Positions 12,341 through 23,646 of a stretch of 64,000 bases of DNA are shown here, piece after piece (the stretch's first letter is position 1; each line of letters opens with the position of its first letter). The notes under the pieces are model-generated. The model was not told where the DNA came from. It saw nothing but the letters and a program-made list of their open reading frames with translations, and did not search any database. The DNA is from Magicicada septendecula (lineage: Eukaryota > Arthropoda > Insecta > Hemiptera > Cicadidae): assembly GCA_034769895.1 (NCBI GenBank), contig CM068370.1, positions 46,738,344 through 46,802,343 of the forward strand, written 5' to 3'. The position numbers were made by a program, and so were the translations under genes.

Positions 12341-12735
12341 ATTTTGAATGACCAGTTACTATTCAAGTATAATGTATTGTATGACACCGCGTTGAGATAT
12401 TGAGATTACTAGAATCAGTTGCGGTTAATGCGCGGTGGGTCGCTGTGCAGTGTACACTGTTCGCCCGATGCGCGTATTCAAGTTACAAATTAGTATAGTT
12501 CGTTATTTTAATAATCCATTATTTGTGGTCATTATGACATGGTTTTTAACGTTTGACAAACATATCTGATATGTGCTACAAATTTTATGCTTGACAATGG
12601 GACAAGAGTCTTGAAACATGTCGTAATAAGAAGGGACATCAAAAGTGAAGTCACAGACGGTTAGTATAATATATTTTTCATATATTTAACGGAAACGTGG
12701 CTTGGTACTAAAAACATATTTATTCCTACTATAAT
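12341..12735 (+). repeat. 5' pseudo-LTR of the plus-strand Penelope copy
   Basis: Direct repeat of 15146-15537. It starts in TTTTGAATGACCAG and ends CCTACTATAAT directly before the ATG. The preceding 12274-12340 is an inverted copy of its last part, a terminal arrangement known in Penelope-like elements. Confidence 0.8.
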
Positions 12736-15207
12736 ATGAATACAGTTAGTCGAACAAATCTAGTACGAGAATTTCAAAACGTTGAAACCAAACTCCACAA
12801 AACTATTTTGCACATAAAATTTAATAAATCTTGCTTGAAACACGGTGTCACACCAAACTATGCTACCATACATATGAAATGCTCAAATATTGCTGACAGA
12901 AAAACAAAAAAGCATGCTGAAACATATAGAATTAAAGAGGAATTAAAATGTCTTTACATCAAGAAAGCTTATTTAAACTCAAAATTATATAAAACACATT
13001 TGAAGTTACTAGACAGCACACATCCTGCCGCATTGGAATACTATCTTGACTTTATAAACAGAGATATACAACAGATTACTTATCGCATGCGTATCACACA
13101 GGCAAACAAACTTCAAAGATTAATAAACGATCAGTTACAGACAGTTGATAATATTAAACATAAACAAACATTCTATACACGACTACAGAATTTAACTTCC
13201 ATCAAATTAAACTCAGACGAAACTGAATTACTAAATAAAGGTTTGAAATATAATTTACCAGTACATACATCCAATTTTAGCCGCAAACATACCATTGCAG
13301 AAATTTTAAACGCCGAAACTGTCGTCAAAGCGATATCTGACCAACAAGAACCAAATAAGGTTCGGTTTTTAATAAATGATAAGTTTAATAAGATTATTGA
13401 AAGACATAACATCAATAAGAACATTCGCTCTGTTTTTTCAGCCAATTATAACAAAGAACGAAAAACTCTAATTAATCTCAAAAAGAAATTAACTGATAAC
13501 CACGCTTTAGTTACTAAAGCAGATAAAGGCAACACTGTAGTTATCATGGACACGAATATTTATAATGAGAAGATACAAGATTTTATAGCAGACAATAACA
13601 TAGTTAGATTAACTTCTGACCCTACAGAACAATATACTAAAAGTCTAAATCAAATGTATAAATAAATGCATACATCTATTTGATGAACAGACTAGGAGAC
13701 ATTTGAAACCTATCAACGCAAAAGCGCCCTTGTTAACAGGATTACCGAAGTTGCATAAAGAAAATACCCCTATAAGACCGTTAGTGAATTTTACCACTGC
13801 CCCGGGTTATATAAAACCACCAAAAAACTACTCACCATAATCAAACAGAATATAATATTGGAGAATAACTACAGCTTAACTAATAGCATTGACTTTGTTA
13901 ATAAGGTTAAAAAACTAAAAATCGAACCTTCATATAAAATGGCATCCCTTGACATCGTTAACTTATATACAAATATACCGATATCCGATACTCTACAGTT
14001 ACTGAAGAAGAATCTTATAAATACCAAAAAATTAGATATCAAAAGTATACATGAATTGATTGAGTTATTAAAGTTGCTCCTTGACCAAAATTACTTTACC
14101 CATAACAAATTATATTTCAGCCAACGAGTAGGATTAGCTATGGGTTCACCTCGATCAAGCCTTCTTGCAGATATATACTTAAATTACTTTGAGAATTCCT
14201 ATATCTTTGAGAATGATATACATAGCAACAATATTATATTTTATGGTAGATATGTCGATGACACGTTCTTAATTTATAAAAGTACACAGCGGCAGATTGA
14301 TCGTTTACACGGTTATCTAAATAATATTAACAAACATATGAAATTCACCTTGGAACATGAGGACAATGGACAACTAAACTTCTTAGATCTGATAATCACA
14401 AAAAACACCAACAATAATTTACATTTTAATATATACAGAAAACCAACGACAACAGACACCGTGATACACGCCACGTCATTTCATCCCATATCGCAAAAAA
14501 TGGCTGCGTTTCACAGCATGATCCATAGACTTTTATCTTTACCCCTTGATAACAAAGATTTTCTTACCGAGTTAAATACCATCAAATATATCGCAGTCGC
14601 AAATGGTTACAATACCAACGTCGTAAACAATATTCTCAAGAAACATAAAAATAGAATAAGGACCATTAACCAATTATCAATGACTGCACGGGAGAAAAAG
14701 CCACATAGATATATCGCCGCAACATATACCAATTTCATGCCGAACATTTTAAAATCTCTCATAAACAAAAACACTGATATCATAGTCACTTACAAGACTA
14801 CAAATAATATCTTAAATAATCTTCGTACCCACGAATCTACTTGTATTGAGAATAAAACGGGCATTTATAAATTGTCATGCAATGATTGTGACGCTTTCTA
14901 TATGGGCCAGACGGGCCGTGGTTTTCTCAAAAGATTCAATGAACACAAACCACCCACTATCCGTCGTAACTATGATACTATCAAATCAAGTTTCGCCAAA
15001 CATCTTATTAATGAAAATCATAGTTATACTGATTTCAGAACTAATTTAAAACCCCTCCACTTTTGCAGTAAAGGACGTTATATGAACACACTCGAGGAAT
15101 TTGAGGTGTACAAAGCGTTCAGGGACACTAATACCAAGCCACACATTTTGAACGACCAGTTACTATTCAAGTATAATGTATTGTATGACACCGCGTTGAG
15201 ATATTGA
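12736..15207 (+). pseudogene. Penelope-like reverse transcriptase with GIY-YIG endonuclease, two frameshifts
   Basis: Same protein as the minus-strand copy at 9132-6668, very closely similar. The N-terminal frame runs 12736-13665; an extra A near 13652 then shifts it, and an extra 2 bp near 13811 restores it, so the second frame continues to the stop at 15205-15207. Reverse transcriptase YVDD is encoded at 14251-14262, and the GIY-YIG nuclease begins about 14860 (GIYKLSCNDCDAFYMG). One residue of the nuclease signature differs: YVGQTG in the other copy is YMGQTG here. In LAMGSP the following residues are RSSLLADIY instead of LSSLLADIY. Unlike the other copy, this one keeps the native C-terminus. 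Not functional as it stands. Confidence 0.9.
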
Positions 15208-15537
15208 GATTACTAGAATCAGTTGCGGTTAATGCGCGGTGGGTCGCTGTGCAGTGTACACTGTTCGCCCGATGCGCGTATTCAAGTTACAAATTAGTAT
15301 AGTTCGTTATTTTAATAATCCGTTATTTGTGGTCATTATGACATGGTTCTTAACGTTTGACAAACATATCTGATATGTGATACAAATTTTATGCTTGACA
15401 ATGGGACAAGAGTCTTGAAACATGTCGTAATAAGAAGGGACATCAAAAGTGAAGTCACAGACGGTTAGTATAATGTATTTTTCATATATTTAACGGAAAC
15501 GTGGCTTGGTACTAAAAACAGATTTATTCCTACTATA
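15146..15537 (+). repeat. 3' pseudo-LTR of the plus-strand Penelope copy
   Basis: Direct repeat of 12341-12735, overlapping the last 20 codons of the coding region and ending at the 12-bp target duplication. Confidence 0.8.
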
Positions 15538-15622
15538 ATTTAAGTACTTGTTTTATTTATCATCATTATCTTCTTGTTAGTCTTTTAATCCTTATCTCAT
15601 TTTATTTGTTATACATTTTATA

Positions 15623-15784
15623 TTATTTGGATTGCTCATGATATTTCCTTAATGAAACTTGGTTATATGTACCCTTAATTTTATTGTTGACAGGGTTGGT
15701 TAACTCATAGGTACTGTTGTCATTGTCCTTGGTGATCAGATATGGTCCAGTATATAATACTAATAGTTTTTTGGTTATACCTTG
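15623..15784 (-). pseudogene. C-terminal piece of the minus-strand Gypsy integrase
   Basis: Minus-strand translation gives a GPYLI motif followed by about 35 residues and a stop at 15625-15623. This is the GPY/F module that ends many Ty3/Gypsy integrases. It continues directly from the integrase frame at 25328: the residues before the break are RNRELPSTVQ and after it GITKKL, joined exactly when the inserted element and one copy of CTTG are removed. It is separated from the rest of its gene by 9.5 kb. Confidence 0.85.
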
Positions 15785-17979
15785 TGTGCCGTAACTATGA
15801 CAGTCGTTATGGCAACAGACGAATTTGTTTGTTGCTGACGCTACTAATTTGGACGCTCACGCTATCTATGTGAGACTTGGGACAACTTGACTTTTCTGTT
15901 CCGCAGCGTGGCGCGGTGTTGTCGTTGAGTAGACGGGAAGCGTGTGAGAGTCTCGAGTGGGTTGTTTGTCAGCTTGCATGCAGCGAGCTGTTTTTCCTGT
16001 TCAGCGTCTGGAAAAGTATTGTTGTTCCATTTTAATGCCGGGTTTTTTTTTTAAATTGATTATGGAAGGCTAAGTAAAAAGTGTGCCAAGGGGTCTGTGG
16101 CCTGGCAGCCGTGATCCTGTGGTTAGGCCAAGATGTAATGTGTAAGTAGATTGAGGAACTCCGACCGAGCATGTGCTCGTGCAAAATCGGACAGGTATGC
16201 AAAAATGAGAATTATTAAATTTTTCCTAGGAGGTGCTTTCGCACTACTTGTGTTTCGGGTCAAGTGTGAGCCTGGCTATTCTTAAAAAAAAAAAAAAAAA
16301 AAAAAAACCAGTTGCTTTAATTCTGGATGTGTTTTTTTTAACTTCACTGAATACCTGGAATATCAGGTTACCGTAGTCATTGCAAACTCTTTCCTGAACG
16401 CAAGTTTTTTTAAAAAAGAAAAAGTCTGTTGAACTTGACTGGCTTCTGATATTTCTTTCATATGGTGAGCTCAGCTTCTCATGCTGCTAGTAGTGACAGT
16501 AATACCTTATGTGCAAAACCTTTTTTTTTACATACAAAAAAAAAGAAAAAAACTTAAGAAAATGTGTTAGGATTAGGCCGTGTGCCCATGTGCCTAGTGA
16601 AGCGAAATCTAGCCCGAGTTCCTTAATCTCTCTCAGTATTATTCAGTGTTGTTCATATAAATGTCTTGTGTTTGAATTGTGAAAAGCATGTAATGTACAG
16701 TATACATTTTGTCTATAATCTGTGTTGAACTTATACTGTGTCTGCCTTTTATTGGAACGTATAAATTTGTTTATGAAAAGAGCTGCAGATCACATACAAT
16801 TGCCATAATATGTACTAGAACTGTAATTCAGAAGTGTTCATCATGTTAATAGAAATGACTGAACTTTTGTACAAGATGAAATTTCCACTTTGGGATTTAG
16901 TATTTATTTTAATTCTCTATCAATGTACAGTCACTGTTAAAATTCTTTTGTATATTTATATACTCATAATTCTAATAGAGCTTAATAACGTTGGTTCAGT
17001 TTCAAACAGGTTGAATGACTATATTTAATCGTTGAGTGATGAGTATGTATAAATAGCGTTATGCATCTAGTCCTCCGTATACACATGGGTGTATGCACAA
17101 AACATTTTTACATTTTTGAGAGATATATACCTGATTATTTGATATTTTTTTTAAAATAATGGTGTGCACTCTGAAATCAGCAAGCCATTGTGCTCCACAA
17201 GTTTATACCAGTTTAAGGAAAATTGAGCACACACACTTGTGAATTACACACAAAGTATATAATTACCTACCTTATGTTTATATTATACTTTACTAATTAT
17301 ATGATTCTCCTCCCTAGCTTGATTGAGATTTCAGAGGGCGCATGTTGTTGTGTAATATAATTGTTTAAATTGTTGTGGCTGTAATAATTGTTGTAGGGTA
17401 AAATTGTTCGTTAAATGATTTATAAAAATTGTCTATATTATTAAAATTGTTTATAGTACAACCAGAGGGGGACTGAAAAGGAAAAAAAAAGACTTATTGT
17501 TATTAAATGTATTACAGTTCAAAAACCTCTGGATTTATTCTTTTTTATTTGTTAATGTTATTATTTCCAAATACGGAAATTCTGTTTGACATGGTGTTGC
17601 ATGTCATGGTTCTTTTGAATACCTTGTAATATATTTTAAATATTTTACATATTTTATATATTGCTAATAGAATACTTTCACAGCCTGGATACTATGAAAT
17701 CTCTCATTGTAAGAAAAACAAAATTTTATAGAATCAATAAATTTATTTGCGGAATTTTAAAATTGAGGTCACCTCATTGGTCCGATTACCTAATGGTTTC
17801 CCAGCATGTGGCCATTCTTCCACTAGGAGGCCTCTCCTGGTTCAAGTGAACAAGTGAGCCGGTCATCCACGTGAGTTGTAGATTTATTTATATTTTTTTT
17901 AGGAAGTCAAACTTGTAAAATGTGTAAATTTCGGAAAGTTGAAAATTGTGTTGTGATGTCATGGGTGATGAGCAGCTCA
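15785..17979 (+). repeat. 5' LTR of the nested retrotransposon
   Basis: 2195 bp. Contains an A run of 24 at 16284-16307. The partner LTR has few substitutions, a 6-bp insertion near 24898 and a longer A run. No gene inside; small open frames are chance. Confidence 0.92.
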
Positions 17980-17983
17980 CAAA

Positions 17984-18001
17984 TGGTAGCAGAGCGTGGT
18001 T
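17984..18001 (+). other. Primer binding site, initiator Met tRNA type
   Basis: TGGTAGCAGAGC starts 4 bases after the LTR end and is complementary to the 3' end of animal initiator methionine tRNA; the match weakens after 12 bases. It would prime minus-strand DNA synthesis. Confidence 0.75.
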
Positions 18002-18363
18002 GGACGTAGGCCTGGCCACCTCTGAACCAAAATTTGGAAATGGATGAGGTGACCTCCATATCTTAGTTGGACATGTTCTGTCAGTTGTGATGTGTTCACT
18101 GTTGTTGTAAATCTTGGTCTTTGGGTGCAGTTGCCGGGCCGGGACACCTGGGGAGGGGTGAGCACAGCTTGGTGATTCCTGATTGTATCTTGGGGTGTTG
18201 TTAAGTGTTTATCTGTTTGTTTGTGTTCTTGTTTTGTCTTTGTCTTTGTTGTTTTCTAGCACATGATCTTGGTCTCGGTTGTTGGTCCGGTGTCGGGTCG
18301 GGGACCCTGAGGTACCTTGATTGTCATCACTTGGTTGTATTCAGATCCTTGTTGTGTGAAACT

Positions 18364-19321
18364 ATGGCAGAAGCGGGGCAGAGTAGTGTTCGGCGTGAAG
18401 GTCGCGGTCTGGTGCCCGAGTATTTTACTAAGGACGAGCTCCAGTTAGAGATACGCTTGCGGGGTGGGGTTCCCCAGAGGGATGTGGCGTCCTTGAGGAG
18501 ACAACTGCGGGAGCTGCTGGTGGGGGACGCCCCCCGGAGGGTCGAAATTGAGGATTTGGGGGAGGAGCTGGCCTTGCGTAAAGTATGAGTCATTGCCGAA
18601 CCCCATTTATGACCTCCTCCGTTGGCTTCCAGTGGTCGACGGTCTGGACCTTGACCAGCTTGTGAAATTCTTTGAAGGGATTTTCGGCATTTATGATTTC
18701 CCTGGGGTGACTGGTGTTTCGTTGTTAAATATGATCTACCCGTATTGTCGGGCGCCCCTGCTGGATCGTGTGGTCTGGCATCTAGGCGCGGGCGGGGATT
18801 TTGAGGCGTTCCACAGGGATGTTCTGGAACTGTTTATGCCCGGGAGGCTGCGTGACCAGATGCGGCAAAGATTATTTTACAGAGTTCAGGGGCACGGGGA
18901 AAAGTTAAATGTGTTTATTAATTCTATCAAAAGTGCTGCCCGTGTGCTGCGGGTGGACGTGTCGGAGGCTGAGGTGGTGCGGGTTATTTTGGAGGGCCTC
19001 AATCCTCAGGAGAGGTCAAGGTTGGTGTTCTTGGAGAGACCGCGAAGCTTCGCAGATCTTAGCAGAGCTTGTGTCTTCGCCCGCACCATCCAGATGAACG
19101 ATGAGGCTCGCTCCGGCAGTTCCGAATTCCCTGTCCCCTGTTCCCCATCTGGTCAGCAGCGGCCTACCCGGGAGCAACGTGGTGGCAACTCTGAGAGGAA
19201 AGAATACCGTTGTTATACCTGTGGTACGATGGGGCACTTGGCCCAGAATTGCCCTCTCAAACGGTCGGAGGTCTCGCGGGAGAACCGTCCTACAAAAAAT
19301 GGCCTGTGTGGGGGGGATTGA
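18364..19321 (+). pseudogene. gag: gag of the nested Gypsy element (one frameshift)
   Basis: Starts at the ATG at 18364 (MAEAGQSS), about 380 bases after the LTR. The first frame ends at 18588; homologous sequence continues in another frame from about 18585, so one base shift lies near 18583. The second frame carries a capsid-like helical region and a zinc knuckle CYTCGTMGHLAQNC (19216-19257), the CCHC motif that binds the element's RNA. It stops at 19321, before the protease frame. Gag proteins build the particle in which reverse transcription occurs. Confidence 0.85.
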
Positions 19322-19429
19322 GGGGACGCCGGTCCCTCCCCACGTGTGGTAGCGTTAGCGCATCCCAGGTCCCGTTATGTGCTGTTGAAACAAGACACAT
19401 CCGGGGAGCCCTATCCTAAGCCTCTCCGT

Positions 19430-22400
19430 GTGTCCATATTTGGAGCTGGAGGTTGGGAAGGGCCGTATTAGGGCCCTGGTGGACTCCGGATCGGCACAGT
19501 GTCTGATCTCCTCCCGGGTTTACCAGCAGTTGGTCAGGGAGTCTTTGATTCGGTCAAGTGCTCGTTCGTCGGTGGTGTGTTGGACGGCCTCGAGGGAGGT
19601 TTTGCCGACCTCCAAATTGGTGGCCTTTAAATTTAAAATAAATTATTTTTCGTGGGTGTGGGAGTTTCTTGTTGCTCCGAATCTGAGCGTGGATTGTATT
19701 GTGGGTGCGGACTTTATAGTGAAAAGTGGTCTGGTCTTCGATATCCAGGGGCACGTATGTTTCTTTAAGTTTAACCGTGCCGTGCGCATTCCCTTTTTTG
19801 GATATCGAGATGAGGCGGGGGAAGGACTTGAAGAACTTCAACCCCCGGCCTCCATTAATAATTTGAGCCAATCCCAACAGACCACTTTCCGTCAATTGTG
19901 TGAGGAGTTCCCCGAGGTGCTGACTGCCAACCTCGGACTCACTCACAATTTGGAGTATTGTATCCGTCTTTGCGACTCCTCGGTTGTCCGTTCGCACCCG
20001 TATAAATTCGCTCCGCCCAAAATGACCATTTTGCGTGAGAAGGTGCAAGAATTGTTGGACCAGGGGGTTATTGAACCTTCCACGTTGGCCTATGCCAGTC
20101 CAGCATTCTTGGTGCCTAAACCGGGAGGGAAGCATAGGCTCATTATTGATTACCAGAAATTAAACCAAAATATAGAAGTTGAGTCGGTGCCCCTCCCGGA
20201 CCTGCATTCGGCCTTTGACTGGTTTTCGCAGGCCCGATATTTCACCATTTTTGACCTGAATTCGGCTTACCACCAGATTGCCTTACACAAGGATTCTCGG
20301 CCGTACACAGCCTTTTGCGTACCGTGGAACCTGTACCAATATAAGAGTCCCCATGGGACTGGCGGTTGGTGCTCAGACGTTAACACGTCTACTAGACTCT
20401 GTGTTCCACAACGTTAAATTCCAGTACATGTTCAATTATCTGGATGATCTTCTCATTTACAGCTCTTCCTTAGAGGAACACATGAACCATCTCCGAGAGG
20501 TGTTGTGTCGCTTGAGGCGCGCGGGGCTTACGGTAAACCCCAACATGGTGAAATTCGCCCAGGAGGAAATTTCTTTCCTCGGTCACCTTGTGTCTCATAA
20601 AGGGGTCACGGTGGACCCAGAGAGGACTCAGGCAATTCGGGATTTTCCTCCTCCTCGGGACGCTAAAGGGGTGGCCCGCTTCGTGGGTATGGTAAATTTT
20701 TATAGGCGGTTCATCCCGGGGGCTGCCGAGATTGTGGCTCCCCTCAATTCCTTAAGGAAGAAAGGTGCCAAATTTGTGTGGGGCGACGAGCAACAGCGTG
20801 CCTTTGAGGCCCTGAAGGAGTCCATTCTGCTGCCGCCCGTGCTTCGGATGCCCGACTTCACGAAGCCCTTTGTTGTGCAATCTGACGCCAGCTCTGTGGC
20901 GATCGGGGCCATGCTCTCGCAGGAGGTGGATGGTGCTCGGCAGCCAGTCGCCTTTGTATCTAGGACCCTCACCGACACTGAACAGAAATCCTCGGTGTAC
21001 GAGTTGGAGTGTTTGGCGGTAGTCTTCGCCCTGGACAAGTTTAGGAGGTATTTGGAACATGCTGAGTTCCTATTAGAGACCAACAATCAGGCTCTCTCTT
21101 GGCTTCTGGCGCACCCCCGTCAACTGGGTAAACTTGGCCGCTGGGTGGTCAAAATTTCATCTTTTAAGTTTAGGGCACAGCATATACGGGGGACCCAAAA
21201 TGTTGTTGCCGATGCTCTGTCCCGTATGTATCATCTACCCAGTGAGGAGCCAATAAATGAACCCTGCGCCTTACTCTTGGAGTTTCCCCTCGCCTTTACT
21301 GAGGTTATCCCTCATCAGCTTGATGATGAGGTGTTGGGTCCCATTATCGATTAAAATTAAATCAGGCGAGATGAAGGCTCCCTATCATCTGTCCAAGGGC
21401 GTCCTCTGCTGCAAGGACCATAGAGGACGGGTTCCTAAGATAGTGCTGCCGAGCAAGCTGGTACCCATGGTCTTCCAGTATTATCATGATTCCCCGGTAG
21501 GAGGCCATTTGGGTGTTTCAAAGACCATCGCCGCGACCAGAAAGAACTTCATCTGGAAAGGCATGGACTGGGACATCGCCACCCGGGTGAAGTGTTGTCA
21601 TCTCTGTAGTCTGAGCAAGCCCGCTCAGAACACCAAGTTGGGGTTGCTGTCTTCTGGGGTGGCTGGCAGACCGATGGAGAAGGTTTTCATCGACTACGTG
21701 GGTCCTTTCCCACGTAGCAAGGCTGGGAATTCGTTCCTCCTTGTTTGTGTGGACGCCTTCTCTAAGTATGTCTGGCTACTTCCCTTGCGTCAGGCTAGTG
21801 CTGCCACTACCATCATAGCCCTTCAGACCAGAATCTTTCAGCATTTCGGGCTTCCCTCCATCATTGTCTCAGACAATGGCCCCCAATTCATCTCGAGGCA
21901 GTTCCGGAACATGTGTTTCAGGCACGGCATTCGGCATGTAACCACTTCCCCTTATCACCCGCAACCTTCCCACGCTGAGCGATTCAATCGCAACCTTAGA
22001 TCCGCTCTCATCGCTTACCACGCTTCCCTCCATCATTGTCTCAGACAATGGCCCCCAATTCATCTCGAGGCAGTTCCGGAACATGTGTTTCAGGCACGGC
22101 ATTCGGCATGTAACCACTTCCCCTTATCACCCGCAACCTTCCCACGCTGAGCGATTCAATCGCAACTTTAGATCCGCTCTCATCGCTTACCACGCGGAAC
22201 AGCAGAACACGTGGGATCAGAATCTTCAGTGGTTACAAATGGCGTTTAATTCTTCTCTTCATGAAAGCCATAGAGCCATGCCTTTTGAGGTCATGTTTGG
22301 TTTCTCCCCGGCTCATCCCCTTAGCAATTTGTGGAGATTGGAGGATCTTCTCCCGGATTTGTCGGATGGGGGGGTCTCTCACAGGTGGAAAGAGGTGAGG

Positions 22401-22683
22401 AGAGCTCTGCTCCGATCGCACGAGCGCGTGCGGCGTCATTATAACGCGGGGAGTCCCCAACCCTTTCAAGGTGGGCCAGTTAGTATATTGCAGGAGCCAC
22501 CCGCTCACCTCTAAGGTGGAGGGTCGCGCCGCCAAGCTTTGCTATAGATGGTTGGGACCTTTCCGGATTTCCGAGTTTGTTTCACCTGTTACTGCCAGCC
22601 TGGTGGGTCTGGAGGATGGTATGAAGGTGAGGGTGGCCCATGTGTCACATTTGAAGGCGTGTGCTCAGGTGGAGCTTCCTTGA
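19430..22683 (+). pseudogene. pol: pol of the nested Gypsy element: protease, reverse transcriptase, RNase H, integrase
   Basis: Domains in order: aspartic protease (LVDSGSAQ near 19480), reverse transcriptase (LVPKPGGKHRLIIDY near 20110; YLDD at 20437-20448), RNase H (SDASSVAIGAML near 20881, YELECLAVVFAL near 21000, VADALSR near 21205), integrase zinc region (HDSPVGGHLG then CCHLC) and DDE core (FIDYVGPF, VSDNGPQF, AERFNRN), then a C-terminal GPFRIS module near 22553. Breaks: a frameshift near 20330 in the reverse transcriptase, a stop at 21352, a 172-bp tandem duplication inside the integrase core that shifts the frame, and a shift near 22480. The third RNase H acid, normally in a TD(H/N) motif, is Asn here (ETNNQAL). 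Not functional. Confidence 0.92.
21850..22194 (+). repeat. 172-bp tandem duplication in the integrase core
   Basis: The unit beginning GCTTCCCTCCATCATTGTCT at 21850 is repeated from 22022, almost perfectly (one C/T difference near 22168). 172 is not a multiple of three, so the duplication breaks the frame and repeats the second Asp and the Glu of the DDE core. Confidence 0.95.
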
Positions 22684-23094
22684 GTGAAGGATGTGTATGG
22701 TTTACCCCAGTTAGGTTAATTAGGGTCCTCGGGTTTGGTTTTCGGGGGGCTTCTCGGGAGGAATTGGGTTTTAATGTTTTACTTTTTAGTGTTTTATTGT
22801 TTTAGGTAGGGTTAATTGGGGTTTTAAAGTTTTATCGGTATTTTAGCTCCTCTCCTTTACTTTCTTCTTTCTATTGCTTTAGGTCGCGACCGCTCACACT
22901 CACCGTATCTTTTACACTTACACACACCCAGCTACGCACCCACACACACACCTTGTCCTTCCTTCTGGTGTCCTTTCGTTTTCAACTTTCGCCTGTTTTT
23001 ATCTTTTTATTGGTTTTTAGTTAGTCCCCGCTTTTCCTCCAGTGGTGGCAGTCCCAGTGTCGTCCAACCCATTGCACTCCTTTTGTTGTGGGGG
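22684..23094 (+). other. 3' untranslated interior and polypurine tract of the nested element
   Basis: No gene after the integrase stop. GTTGTGGGGG directly precedes the 3' LTR and is the likely polypurine tract. Confidence 0.75.
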
Positions 23095-23590
23095 TGTGCC
23101 GTAACTATGACAGTCGTTACGGCAACAGACGAATTTGTTTGTTGCTCACGCTACGAATTTGGACACTCAGGCTATCTATGTGAGACTTGGGACAACTTGA
23201 CTTTTCTGTTCCGCGGCGTGGCGCGGTGTTGTCGTTGAGTAGACGGGAAGCGTGTGAGAGTCTCGAGTGGGTTGTTTGTCAGCTTGCATGCAGCGAGCTG
23301 TTTTTCCTGTTCAGCGTCTGGAAAAGTATTGTTGTTCCATTTTAATGCCGGGTTTTTTTTTTTAAATTGATTATGGAAGGCTAAGTAAAAAGTGTGCCAA
23401 GGGGTCTGTGGCCTGGCAGCCGTGATCCTGTGGTTAGGCCAAGATGTAATGTGTAAGTAGATTGAGGAACTCCGACCGAGCATGTGCTCGTGCAAAATCG
23501 GACAGGTATGCAAAAATGAGAATTATTAAATTTTTCCTAGGAGGTGCTTTCGCACTACTTGTGTTTCGGGTCAAGTGTGGGCCTGGCTAT

Positions 23591-23646
<56 letters not shown>

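Larger units (their letters stand above)
6384..15537. mobile_element. Inverted pair of Penelope-like elements with a flanking 12-bp duplication
   Basis: A minus-strand copy (6384-9162) and a plus-strand copy (12274-15537) of the same Penelope-like element face each other head to head. The whole unit is flanked by the 12-bp direct repeat ATTTAAGTACTT at 6372-6383 and 15538-15549, a length typical of Penelope target duplications. Inverted or tandem partial copies are a known habit of this family. The block 9163-12273 between them is a separate later insertion bounded by a 32-bp direct repeat (9131-9162 and 12274-12305). Confidence 0.75.
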
